DNA of 46,495 bases, taken from positions 1 to 46,495 of the forward strand of contig JAGAZB010000037.1 of assembly GCA_017940255.1 (NCBI GenBank), read 5' to 3'. The notes under the pieces are model-generated. The model saw only the letters and a program-made list of their open reading frames with translations. It ran no database searches and was not told the DNA's origin. This DNA comes from Treponema sp. Lineage in GTDB: Bacteria > Spirochaetota > Spirochaetia > Treponematales > Treponemataceae. Made by a program: the position numbers and the translations under genes. Of this stretch, positions 1 to 7,381 are shown piece by piece. The stretch's first letter is position 1. Each line of letters starts with the position of its first letter.

Positions 1-1200
1 TGCATATTCAATATAATCATTGCGGCGCTTGTATTCCAAATCAATTTCGCTTGCATAAACGATAGGCTGCTTGTATCTTTCATCAGAAGCAACAAGATTA
101 AAAATATCAAGAATTTCTTCAGATTTTTTTGCACAACGAGGACATTCAACTACACACTCGCGGATATACAACTTTAACTCAACAGCATCGTAATACCAGT
201 TCATCTGGAAACGGTCCTGAAGACGATTTACAACTTTTCTTGTTTTTTCTTCAGTTGGATTTTTTATAAGAATGACAAAACAATTTGGATTTATACAGAA
301 AGAATTTTCATAACCAAAAGAATCACGCAGGAATTTTGCAACTTCCATAAGAAAGTTGTTAAGCTGAATAATACCAAAGGTGTGAGAAAGGAAAACCGTG
401 TCATCAATCAAAACTGAAACACAGGTAAAAGGAACCTGACGACTAAAAAGCTGGTCTGAAATACGGATAAAAGCAAGCTGATTAAAGGTTCTTGTAGTGC
501 CTTCAATCAGTTCTTCCGGATTCTGCATATAGAAGAAGAAAATAAGGCCTGCCAGAGCAAGAGCAAAGAATTCAATTGCAAAAACAGGGATAATAAGCTG
601 AACTACAACTGCAATAAATGCCAGAACGGCGCATACATAAAGAACTCTTCTTTTTGTATGTGCAAGTTTTTTTCTCTTAACAATAAAAAATACTACTGAA
701 AAAAGAACATAAACTCCATCTATAATAAAAAGGAAATTATACCAGAAAGAACCAAGGTTCATTACAGGGTATCCATCAGCATTAATTTTAATTGCCAGAG
801 GATAGGTATAACAGAAAAGCGGAGAAAGAAAGATAACTACAAGTGCAAGAAAATATGGAGTTACAAGAATAATATTTTGAATCTTATGTATTTTTTTTGA
901 CTTATCTAAAAGGATTCCGGAAAGCCCGATACAATAGGCGGCAAAAATCAGACCAAAAACTTTTGTAAGTACAAGGAAGATGATTAAAAGTCCCCAGCGA
1001 ATTATATTTGGACAAGGAATATTCTTAGTATATATAAAAGAAATCAGAATTTCCAGAAAAGAAACTACTGTTAAAGCACACAAATAAACGAGAAAAGAAC
1101 GGTTTTGAAGAGTTGAAATCTGATGCTTTTGAAAATAAAAACATATTAAGATTAGAGAAAGTATTATTGCCGCAATATCAAATTCATATAAAAAAAACAA
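1..1200 (-). CDS. Membrane c-di-GMP-type signalling protein, 3' end outside window
   Basis: An open frame of 400 codons runs off the left edge. The first about 230 residues are strongly hydrophobic, with roughly seven membrane segments. The cytoplasmic part that follows has the layout of a GGDEF domain, but the signature position reads NPNCF (in INPNCFVILI), so cyclase activity is unlikely. The last visible residues (EYKRRNDYIEYA) resemble the linker that precedes EAL domains, so a phosphodiesterase domain may follow beyond the edge; that part is inference. The start is taken as TTG at 1200 because AGGA lies 9 nt upstream and no in-frame ATG occurs near the 5' end. A TTGACT-N17-TATAAT promoter precedes it. 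Divergent from argC. Confidence 0.6.
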   Translation of the reverse strand, partial: MFFLYEFDIAAIILSLILICFYFQKHQISTLQNRSFLVYLCALTVVSFLEILISFIYTKNIPCPNIIRWGLLIIFLVLTKVFGLIFAAYCIGLSGILLDKSKKIHKIQNIILVTPYFLALVVIFLSPLFCYTYPLAIKINADGYPVMNLGSFWYNFLFIIDGVYVLFSVVFFIVKRKKLAHTKRRVLYVCAVLAFIAVVVQLIIPVFAIEFFALALAGLIFFFYMQNPEELIEGTTRTFNQLAFIRISDQLFSRQVPFTCVSVLIDDTVFLSHTFGIIQLNNFLMEVAKFLRDSFGYENSFCINPNCFVILIKNPTEEKTRKVVNRLQDRFQMNWYYDAVELKLYIRECVVECPRCAKKSEEILDIFNLVASDERYKQPIVYASEIDLEYKRRNDYIEYA

Positions 1201-1227
1201 AGTTCAAATTCCTAAAAATACAGTAAA

Positions 1228-1256
1228 ATTATAATCTACAATTATTTTGCAGTCAA
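1228..1256 (-). promoter_or_regulatory. Sigma70-type promoter for the membrane signalling gene
   Basis: Minus strand: TTGACT (1256-1251), 17 bp spacer, TATAAT (1233-1228), about 28 nt before the TTG start at 1200. A close match to consensus. Confidence 0.6.
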
Positions 1257-1283
1257 ACTATTTCCAAGCTAATATCAATTAAT

Positions 1284-1289
1284 TATAAT
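1284..1289 (+). promoter_or_regulatory. -10 box of argC, six bases from the start codon
   Basis: A perfect TATAAT ends 6 nt before the argC ATG at 1296. The candidate -35 (TTTCCA, 17 bp upstream) is weak. If this -10 is used, transcription starts at or next to the start codon, giving a leaderless mRNA. The only purine-rich stretch before the ATG is AGAAGA, directly abutting it. Confidence 0.45.
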
Positions 1290-1295
1290 AGAAGA

Positions 1296-2240
1296 ATGAG
1301 TTATAAAATTTTTATTGATGGAAAAGAAGGCACAACCGGCCTTAAAATATTTGAACGTTTTGAAAAACGCAGCGACATTGAAATCATTACGATTGATGAA
1401 GAAAAAAGAAAAGATCCAGAAGAAAAAGCCAGGCTGATTAACGCTTCTGACTTTACCTTTCTATGTTTGCCGGATGCGGCTGCAATTGAATCTGCAGAGC
1501 TTTGTACAAATCCTAAAACAAGAATTATTGATGCTTCTACTGCTCACCGCACAAACCCGGACTGGGCTTACGGTTTTCCTGAGCTTGGAGCAGATTTCCG
1601 CAAGAAAATTGAAACTTCAAACAGAGTTGCAGTTCCCGGCTGTTATGCTTCGGGCTCAATTGCAATCTGCTATCCGCTTGTAAAGAGCGGAATTATGCCA
1701 GCTGATTACCCTGTGGTAATTCACGCAGTAAGCGGATATTCGGGAGCCGGTAAAAAGGCTATTGCCCAGTACGAAGCAGAAGGTCGTGACCCGGGACTTG
1801 ATTCCCCTCGCCTTTACGCTTTGACTCAGCAGCACAAGCACCTGCCGGAAATTAAAAAGATTTCTGGTTTGGAATTTGAGCCGATTTTTAATCCTTATGT
1901 TTGCGATTATTTCCAGGGTATGACAGTTACAGTGGGCTTGCACAGCCGGCTTTTGGCCAAGAAAGTTACTGCCCACGATGTTTGGGAAATGTTTGCCGCT
2001 CACTATGAAGGCTCACGCTTTGTGCAGGTTGCGGGCTTTATGGGAGAAGGAGTTTTGACCGAACAGTTTATTCCGGCAAACACACTGGCCGGTACAAACA
2101 ACATGCAGGTTTTTGTTTACGGAAATGACGAGCGCATTATGGTAACAACACGCTTTGATAACCTTGGTAAGGGAGCCAGTGGTGCTGCTGTTCAGTGCAT
2201 GAACATTATGATGGGAATTGACGAAGGGCTGGGACTGTAG
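1296..2240 (+). CDS. argC: N-acetyl-gamma-glutamyl-phosphate reductase, type 2
   Basis: Third step of the acetylated arginine pathway: NADPH-dependent reduction of N-acetylglutamyl phosphate to the semialdehyde, in the cytoplasm. The 314-residue length fits the short type 2 ArgC family. The N-terminus has the cofactor-site variant GKEGTTGL (about residues 9-16) typical of type 2 enzymes. The catalytic cysteine is in VAVPGCYASG (Cys116). GYSGAGKKA (about 149-157) and the HKHLPE segment are also conserved. It is the first of three arginine genes on this strand (argC, argJ, argB); the order is interrupted by a deacetylase gene and repeats. No argD or carbamoylation gene is present here. Confidence 0.95.
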   Translation: MSYKIFIDGKEGTTGLKIFERFEKRSDIEIITIDEEKRKDPEEKARLINASDFTFLCLPDAAAIESAELCTNPKTRIIDASTAHRTNPDWAYGFPELGADFRKKIETSNRVAVPGCYASGSIAICYPLVKSGIMPADYPVVIHAVSGYSGAGKKAIAQYEAEGRDPGLDSPRLYALTQQHKHLPEIKKISGLEFEPIFNPYVCDYFQGMTVTVGLHSRLLAKKVTAHDVWEMFAAHYEGSRFVQVAGFMGEGVLTEQFIPANTLAGTNNMQVFVYGNDERIMVTTRFDNLGKGASGAAVQCMNIMMGIDEGLGL

Positions 2241-2242
2241 GG

Positions 2243-2395
2243 ATTGTCCGGTCAAGCCGGACAATGACAGCGGCGCCTGTCGGCCAATGACTTACACAGT
2301 CTGCCGGCCCACGGATTACACAGGCTAACATAGCACGGCTTACATCGACTGTCATCCCACGGCTTACATCGACTGTCATTCCACGGCTTGACCGG
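2243..2395 (+). repeat. Fold-back repeat element between argC and deacetylase gene
   Basis: The element is bounded by the inverted pair CCGGTCAAGCCG (2249-2260) and CGGCTTGACCGG (2384-2395). The left end also forms its own perfect hairpin, ATTGTCCGG-5 nt-CCGGACAAT (2243-2265). Inside are two direct copies of a 24 bp unit starting CACGGCTTACATCG (2334-2357 and 2358-2381, one mismatch) plus a partial third (2382-2390). It is GC-richer than the genes around it. The tail ACAATGACAG resembles the repeats at 9405-9521 and 10675-10800. Confidence 0.7.
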
Positions 2396-2417
2396 GGGAT
2401 CTGTTAGGAGAAAAAAA

Positions 2418-3053
2418 ATGGGAAAAAAATACTGTTCTTTAACTTTTGACGACGGCCCAAACTTTGAGGGCGACAATACAATGAATAAAATGCTTGATAT
2501 TCTGGAAAAGCACGGAGTAAAGGCATCTTTCTTTTTAATTGGAAACAAGATCTCAGAAAAAAATACTCCTGTAATTGAGCGGGCCCTTAAAATGGGCTGT
2601 GATATTGAAAATCACTCCTGGACCCACCCTAACATGACAGAATTGACAGCAGAGCAGATTCGCGAAGAATACGCAAAAACTGACGAAGCTATTATTAAAA
2701 TTACCGGAAAGAAGCCTGAATTTTTCCGCCCACCTTACATCGCCGTAAACCAGACAATGTACGATAACATTGAAACTCCATTTATCTGCGCACATGGCTG
2801 CCGCGACTGGGAAAAGGATGTTTCGGTTGATGAAAGACTTAAACTTATGCTGGAAGACGAAAAAACTCCTGTTCAGGACGGCATAATGTTTTTGCTGCAC
2901 GTAGATGACGGAAACGAAAAAACTCTGCAGCTTGTAGACCGCGCAATCCCAATTCTCAAAGAAAAGGGCTTCGATTTTGCCACAGTGCCAGAGCTTTTTG
3001 AAAGAAAAGGCATTGAAAAGAAGAATAACGGGCAGCTGTGGACTGTGGTGTAG
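2418..3053 (+). CDS. Polysaccharide deacetylase family protein (NodB domain)
   Basis: A carbohydrate esterase family 4 protein, expected to remove acetyl groups from an N-acetylated sugar using a metal. Visible motifs: TFDDGPN (residues 9-15, Asp11/Asp12), HSWTHP (66-71, metal ligands His66 and His70), RPPY (104-107), and a C-terminal LLHVDDG in the usual LLHD position. The 211-residue protein has no signal peptide or membrane segment, which is odd for an enzyme acting on envelope sugars; the substrate may be intracellular. The ATG at 2418 is chosen because TTAGGAGA sits just upstream; a TTG 30 nt earlier lies in the repeat. It sits between argC and argJ with no evident pathway link. Confidence 0.85.
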   Translation: MGKKYCSLTFDDGPNFEGDNTMNKMLDILEKHGVKASFFLIGNKISEKNTPVIERALKMGCDIENHSWTHPNMTELTAEQIREEYAKTDEAIIKITGKKPEFFRPPYIAVNQTMYDNIETPFICAHGCRDWEKDVSVDERLKLMLEDEKTPVQDGIMFLLHVDDGNEKTLQLVDRAIPILKEKGFDFATVPELFERKGIEKKNNGQLWTVV

Positions 3054-3080
3054 TTTTTTTTGATTAAAAAATATAAAAGG

Positions 3081-3345
3081 CCTACAAAAGATATTTTTTT
3101 GAAGATTTTGTAGGTCGCAATTTGAGTAAATAAAGAAGAAAGCCTACAAAACTGTGAAAACTAACAGTTTTGTAGGCTCTTTTTTATATAAATTAAATAA
3201 AAAAATTATAAGAAGGCTTGGAAGTTCTTAAAACAAGAGGATATTGACCTACAAAACAGCCAAAAGCACTTGTTTTGTAGGTCAAACTTGCAAAATACAG
3301 AGGGAAGGTGACCTACAAAACGGACATTTTGCGCTTTTTTGTAGG
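3081..3345. repeat. Array of four hairpins, arms CCTACAAAA/TTTTGTAGG
   Basis: Four units, each the 9 nt arm CCTACAAAA, exactly 16 nt of variable sequence, then TTTTGTAGG: 3081-3114, 3143-3176, 3248-3281 and 3312-3345. Loops are GATATTTTTTTGAAGA, CTGTGAAAACTAACAG, CAGCCAAAAGCACTTG and CGGACATTTTGCGCTT. Gaps between units are 28, 71 and 30 nt. Flanking and inner bases pair in some units (G/C outside and CTGT/ACAG inside unit 2; TGA/TCA outside and CA/TG inside unit 3), which suggests that the stems are selected. No known family is recognised. Compare 6148-6446. Confidence 0.85.
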
Positions 3346-3399
3346 CAAACTTCAAGAAAAGGGGTGCCCGGAGGGCACCACGTGAGGGCGTGGAGGGGT

Positions 3400-3520
3400 G
3401 GGGATGTCTGAAAAGTTTAAAATGAGGTGGTTGAGTCTGTCGAAACCACCTCATTCAGTTTACAGTAGTCATTTCAACAAGCTCAATGAACACTGCAAAC
3501 GGAATTAATTAGACATCCCC
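3400..3520. repeat. Nested fold-back element
   Basis: Outer inverted pair GGGGATGTCT (3400-3409) and AGACATCCCC (3511-3520). Inside is a perfect 12 bp stem, AATGAGGTGGTT (3421-3432) with AACCACCTCATT (3444-3455), around an 11 nt loop. The GGTTGAGTCTGTCGAAACC core resembles the GTGGTTGAG/CTCAACCAC repeats at 9405-9521. Confidence 0.7.
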
Positions 3521-3539
3521 CAATCCACTGGACTGAGCG

Positions 3540-3665
3540 GAGCGGACGGCTTAAAGCCGGCCGCGGAGCGAGGGAAGCGGCTGAGCGTTAGCGAACCCCG
3601 GAAGGCCCGACCCGGAGCTAGGCTTGAGCCCTGGCGAAAGCCTCGCGGAGGGGCACGCCCAAATA
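3540..3665. repeat. GC-rich intergenic block
   Basis: About 125 nt of markedly GC-rich sequence with short inverted pieces such as GGCTTTAAGCC-like and CCGGCCGCGG segments, in an otherwise A/T-rich gap. Similar in style to 5014-5160 (both contain GCGAGnG and GGAAG-type pieces). It probably belongs to a dispersed repeat family; no coding potential was recognised. Confidence 0.45.
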
Positions 3666-3732
3666 CGCTTGAATCTTCCCCTTGAATCATCTGAACAAAT
3701 TCGGTATAAATATACAAAAGGAATGAATATTT

Positions 3733-5013
3733 ATGCAGAATGATATTAAATTTATAGACGGCGGAGTTTGTGCTCCTTTGGGATTCACCGCAAACGGAAT
3801 GCTCTGCCACATTAAAGCAAGCAGAACTAAAAACGACACAGCTCTTGTTTTTTCAGAAGTGCCTTGTAACGCGGCCGGCGTGTTCACAAAGAACCGCGTA
3901 AAGGCCGAAAGCGTAAAACTTACTCAGAAGCATCTTGCAGACGGCCGCGCTCAGGCCCTGATTGCAATTTCAGGTAACGCTAACTGCTGTACAGGCGCAC
4001 AGGGGGCCGAGAACGCCCTCCGCATGGCAAAGGCGGCAGCCGGCCAGCTTGGAATTAAAGCAGAAGATGTGATTGTTTATTCAACAGGCGTTATCGGGGC
4101 CCAGCTGGATGTTACAAAAGTTGAAAATAACGCCGAGGCACTTGCCAAGGGGCTTTCTCGCGAAGGAAACAAAGAAGCCCGCATTGCAATTATGACAACT
4201 GACACTCAGTTTAAGGAATGCGCCGTTGAATTTACTGTAGGCGGAAAAGTTTGCCGCATGGGAACTATGTGTAAGGGATCGGGCATGATTCATATCAACA
4301 TGGGAACTATGCTCAGTGTGATTACAACAGACTGCGCTATTAGCTCGGAGATGCTGAGCAAGGCTCTGCACGAATCTATTTTAGGAACTTACAACTGCGT
4401 TTCGGTTGACGGCGACACTTCTACAAACGATTCTCTTTGCGTATTGGCAAATGGAAAGGCTGGCAATGCAGAAATTACTGCGCCGGGTGCTGAGTTTGAT
4501 GCATTTTTGGCTGCTATGAACAAGCTGAACCTTGTTATGGCACGCAAAATTGCTGCCGACGGTGAAGGCGCTACCCGCCTGGTTGAATGTAACGTGCGAG
4601 GTGCTAAGTCGGTTGAAGCGGCCCGCGGACTTGCAAAAGAAATTATCTGTTCTAGTCTTGTAAAAGCTGCAATGTTTGGTAGCGATGCAAACTTTGGCCG
4701 CTTCCTCTGCGCTATGGGTTACAGCGGAATTGAGTTTGACCCGGACAAGACCAGCATCTGGTTTACAAGCAATAAGGGTGCAATGCGCTACTTTGATGAC
4801 TACGAAAACTTCCAGGTGCACGGGGATCGCAGTGTTCAGGTTTACAAGGACGGAGTTCCAACTAATTTTGACGAAGACCTGGCAAAAGAAATTATGAGTG
4901 AGCAGGCTGTGGAGATTTTGGTTCAATGCGGTGACGGCGATGCCAGCGGTACTGCCTGGGGCTGCGACCTCACTTATGATTATGTAAAGATTAATGGAGA
5001 CTATCGTACCTAG
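3733..5013 (+). CDS. argJ: Ornithine acetyltransferase / glutamate N-acetyltransferase
   Basis: Transfers the acetyl group from N-acetylornithine to glutamate, closing the acetyl cycle; some members also use acetyl-CoA. ArgJ is made as a precursor that cuts itself before a threonine. Here the site is KGSGMIHINMGTMLSV, with cleavage expected between Gly191 and Thr192; most family members have Ala-Thr-Met-Leu, so the Gly is a mild variant. Length (426) is slightly above the usual about 400. STGVIG (117-122) and the C-terminal INGDYRT are family features. Start ATG 3733 follows AAAGGAAT; an ATG 10 nt earlier is out of frame. Whether it is mono- or bifunctional cannot be told from sequence. Confidence 0.93.
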   Translation: MQNDIKFIDGGVCAPLGFTANGMLCHIKASRTKNDTALVFSEVPCNAAGVFTKNRVKAESVKLTQKHLADGRAQALIAISGNANCCTGAQGAENALRMAKAAAGQLGIKAEDVIVYSTGVIGAQLDVTKVENNAEALAKGLSREGNKEARIAIMTTDTQFKECAVEFTVGGKVCRMGTMCKGSGMIHINMGTMLSVITTDCAISSEMLSKALHESILGTYNCVSVDGDTSTNDSLCVLANGKAGNAEITAPGAEFDAFLAAMNKLNLVMARKIAADGEGATRLVECNVRGAKSVEAARGLAKEIICSSLVKAAMFGSDANFGRFLCAMGYSGIEFDPDKTSIWFTSNKGAMRYFDDYENFQVHGDRSVQVYKDGVPTNFDEDLAKEIMSEQAVEILVQCGDGDASGTAWGCDLTYDYVKINGDYRT

Positions 5014-5170
5014 CCCTGGGGGGGGGCGTTACGGGGGATAAACAGCTTCGCTGTTTTAGCCCCCGTAGAAGGGGTAGCGGAAGACCCCGCAGGGAGCGAG
5101 CCGAAGGCGAGCGACCGAGGAGGCTGGAGCGAGGGGGAGACTTCCCCCCTCCTCTAATATTGGAGACTTT
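5014..5170. repeat. GC-rich fold-back block between argJ and argB
   Basis: Contains a run of nine G, then TACGGGGG paired with CCCCCGTA around the small hairpin AAACAGC-TTC-GCTGTTT, followed by a GC-rich stretch (GGGAGCGAGCC, GAAGGCGAGCGACCGAGG and so on) up to about 5155. The argB Shine-Dalgarno (GGAG, 5162-5165) lies just beyond it. The block splits argJ from argB, and its strong stems could cause partial termination. Confidence 0.6.
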
Positions 5171-6037
5171 ATGAATAACGAAGAAATGACAACAGAACAG
5201 TGGTCAGAGGTTTTGGTTCAGGCCCTGCCTTACTTTAAGCAGTGGTGTGGCAAGGTTGTGGTTGTAAAATACGGCGGAAATGCCATGCTGAACGAAGAGC
5301 TTAAGCAGGCCGTAATGGAAGACATTGTGCTTCTGAACACTATTGGAATTAAGGTTGTTCTGGTGCACGGTGGTGGTCCTGAAATTAACCACATGCTGGA
5401 GCGCGTTGGCAAGGAAAGCAAGTTTATTGACGGACTCCGCTACACAGACGAAGAAACAATGGAGATTGTTCAGATGGTTTTGACCGGTAAGCTGAATAAA
5501 GACATTGTTGGCATTTTACTTCAGAAGGGTGGCAAGGCGGTAGGACTTTCTGGTGTGGACTCGGGTCTTCTTCGCGCTGTAAAAACTGAAAAGGATCTGG
5601 GCTTTGTTGGAGAAGTTACTGAGGTTCACCCTGAAATTTTAACTTCCCTTTTGAACGAAGGCTTTATCCCGGTTGTTTCTACAGTTGCTCTTGGCGAACA
5701 GAATGATTACGCCCGCTACAACATCAACGCTGATACTGCTGCCGCAAAAATTGCAGTTGCATTGCATGCCGAAAAGTTTGTGCAGCTTACTAACGTTGCT
5801 GGAATTTTGAGCAACATAAACGACCCTAATTCGCTGATAAAGAGAATTGAAAGAACCGCAATCGGCTCTCTCAAAGCCACAGGCGTAATCAGCGGCGGCA
5901 TGATTCCAAAAATCGAATGCTGCGAAACTGCCCTCAACGGCGGCGTTCCCCGCACTCATATTATTGACGGCCGCGTTCCGCACTCTCTCTTGATAGAAAT
6001 GTTCAGCGACCGCGGTATTGGTACGATGATTTATTAA
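5171..6037 (+). CDS. argB: Acetylglutamate kinase
   Basis: ATP-dependent phosphorylation of N-acetylglutamate, step two of arginine synthesis, cytoplasmic. An amino-acid kinase fold protein of 288 residues. VVKYGGNAM (31-39) supplies the phosphate-binding lysine and Gly-Gly; VHGGGPEIN (65-73) is the substrate loop; NINADTAAAKIA and GGMIPK are nucleotide-site motifs. About 28 residues precede the first strand (including QWSEVLVQALPYFKQW), matching the N-terminal helix of arginine-inhibited hexameric kinases such as those of Thermotoga and Pseudomonas, so arginine feedback is likely (inference). The gene is followed by a strong terminator. Confidence 0.96.
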   Translation: MNNEEMTTEQWSEVLVQALPYFKQWCGKVVVVKYGGNAMLNEELKQAVMEDIVLLNTIGIKVVLVHGGGPEINHMLERVGKESKFIDGLRYTDEETMEIVQMVLTGKLNKDIVGILLQKGGKAVGLSGVDSGLLRAVKTEKDLGFVGEVTEVHPEILTSLLNEGFIPVVSTVALGEQNDYARYNINADTAAAKIAVALHAEKFVQLTNVAGILSNINDPNSLIKRIERTAIGSLKATGVISGGMIPKIECCETALNGGVPRTHIIDGRVPHSLLIEMFSDRGIGTMIY

Positions 6038-6066
6038 ATCAGCCCAAAAAAACATAATATATTAGG

Positions 6067-6118
6067 AAAAGCTCTCGTGCAGAAAAGCATACGCACGAGG
6101 GCTTTTTTTTTAGTTTTT
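6067..6118 (+). terminator. Rho-independent terminator after argB
   Basis: Stem GCTCTCGTGC (6071-6080) with GCACGAGGGC (6093-6102), 12 nt loop, then nine T. It ends the arginine gene run. Confidence 0.85.
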
Positions 6119-6147
6119 AGCACAAAATTGGATATGAAATAGAATTT

Positions 6148-6446
6148 GGCTTATAATATTGAAGTTTTTCTTGTTTTATAAGCCTGAAAGGAAGTTTGAA
6201 ATTGGCTTGTTTTAGAAATGGGCTTATAAAATGAAAAGAAGTCCTAGTTTTATAAGCCCGTTATGCACAAGATTATGCATTTTCATGAGACATCAAACAC
6301 AAAATAGGCAAAATTTGTTCTTATTTTTGGAAATTGGCTTATAAAAGCTTTTTTTAGAGGATTTTATAAGCCCAGATTGAAAACAAGGAACTTTTATAAG
6401 TCAAAATAGGCTTATAAAATTAGCCTATAATGTATTTTTATAAGCC
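6148..6446. repeat. Array of four hairpins, arms GGCTTATAAAA/TTTTATAAGCC
   Basis: Four units with 11 nt arms and 15-16 nt variable loops: 6148-6184 (left arm has one mismatch), 6221-6258, 6336-6372 and 6409-6446. Loops are TTGAAGTTTTTCTTG, TGAAAAGAAGTCCTAG, GCTTTTTTTAGAGGA and TTAGCCTATAATGTAT. Gaps are 36, 77 and 36 nt. Extra half-arms occur at about 6204-6208 (GGCTT), 6392-6400 (TTTTATAAG) and 6485-6493 (CTTATAAAA). Layout copies the array at 3081-3345 although the arms are unrelated. It lies between argB (+) and the convergent phosphorylase gene (-); the 6038-6501 gap holds nothing else but the terminator. Confidence 0.85.
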
Positions 6447-6501
6447 CAAAGCCAAAACAAGGGCATTTTCAACAAGATGCTGGACTTATAAAACACATCT
6501 C

Positions 6502-7266
6502 TTATATCTCCCCTACAAGCTCTTTACACAACATTACCAGGTTGTAGCGGATGCCCTTGCGTTTATCCCAGGAACGGGTATCCCATTCATCTTGCGAAAC
6601 GTCGTCGCCGCCGTAGATGATGGCGCCGTAGTCAAAATTGCGGTACTGGGCTATGGCGATACAGCCGGCCTGCTCCATTTCTACAATTTTAGCGCCCTCG
6701 GCCTTGCGCTGTTCGACAAGGGCGCGGGTTTCGCGGAACATGGCGTCTGTGGTCCAGGTAAGACCAGTGAGATATGAGATTTGATGCTGGTCAAGATATG
6801 AAGTTATTTTCTTTATGATATTTTTGTCGGTGTAAATATAGCGGGATGGCTCTATGTAGCGGTAAGAAAAGCCTTCGTCGCGGATGGCACCTTCTACAAC
6901 AAGCAGCTGGCCTACCTTGATATTCTTGTCCAGGACTCCGCCGCCCCCACAAAACACAACCTTTTTAGCGCCGCAAGCCGCGAAAACTTCCAGATTCCCA
7001 GCGCAGGCGGGGCAGCCCACGTAGCCCAGAGTAATCATCACATCCGGCTGAGCTTTGAAGCGGTAAATGTCCACCGGGTTTTCGCCCCCAAAATGCCTTT
7101 CAAGCTCCAGCTGACCGGCCTCCTGTAAATCCTTTATCACCTCCGGGAAAAATGTGATAATCAGTTTATCTGTAGAAAAAGGCTCCAGATTCCACTTAAA
7201 AGGATTTACAACTGAGTCTTTGTCATCATCAAACTCTAAAACGGGATAGTCATTTTTTCTTATCAT
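6502..7266 (-). CDS. Nucleoside phosphorylase family protein
   Basis: A 254-residue member of the PNP/UDP phosphorylase family, which cleaves nucleosides with phosphate to a free base and ribose 1-phosphate. Family features: ITLGYVGCP near the phosphate site, KKVVFCGGGGVLD, GAIRDEGFSYRY, then the nucleoside-recognition segment IVEMEQAGCIAIAQYR with the conserved Met-Glu. The substrate (purine or uridine) cannot be fixed from sequence. Start ATG 7266 is chosen because GGAGG is six bases upstream. It follows thiQ on the same strand after a 115 nt gap, but its role in thiamine metabolism is not evident. Confidence 0.8.
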   Translation of the reverse strand: MIRKNDYPVLEFDDDKDSVVNPFKWNLEPFSTDKLIITFFPEVIKDLQEAGQLELERHFGGENPVDIYRFKAQPDVMITLGYVGCPACAGNLEVFAACGAKKVVFCGGGGVLDKNIKVGQLLVVEGAIRDEGFSYRYIEPSRYIYTDKNIIKKITSYLDQHQISYLTGLTWTTDAMFRETRALVEQRKAEGAKIVEMEQAGCIAIAQYRNFDYGAIIYGGDDVSQDEWDTRSWDKRKGIRYNLVMLCKELVGEI

Positions 7267-7381
7267 GCCAGGCCTCCGTATTTTCAGATTGTAGCATATC
7301 TTTTTTTTTGCAAGAAGGTGTCCGATGCACACCGCACGCTGCAGCCCGCAGCACTCCCCGCCGCACACCGTGCCGCAGTTG

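Larger units (their letters stand above)
3054..3732. other. 679 nt gene-free region made of structured repeats
   Basis: No convincing gene on either strand. It holds, in order: a four-hairpin array (3081-3345), a hairpin with GGTGCCC/GGGCACC arms (3362-3379), a nested fold-back element (3400-3520), a GC-rich block (3540-3665) and about 65 nt of A/T-rich sequence before argJ, including a possible TATAAA. Base composition changes sharply at about 3360, from A/T-rich to GC-rich. Confidence 0.75.

Noticed and set aside
3081..3345. CRISPR array
   Set aside because: The constant parts are 9 nt and inverted around a 16 nt variable part, spacing is uneven, and no cas gene is present.
4381..4926. 181-codon frame antisense to argJ
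   Set aside because: It lies wholly inside a well-recognised gene and shows no family features.
6148..6446. Integron attC sites or a simple run of terminators
   Set aside because: No integrase of the integron type is in the window, arms lack the attC core GTT/AAC pattern, and most units have no T run beyond the stem.
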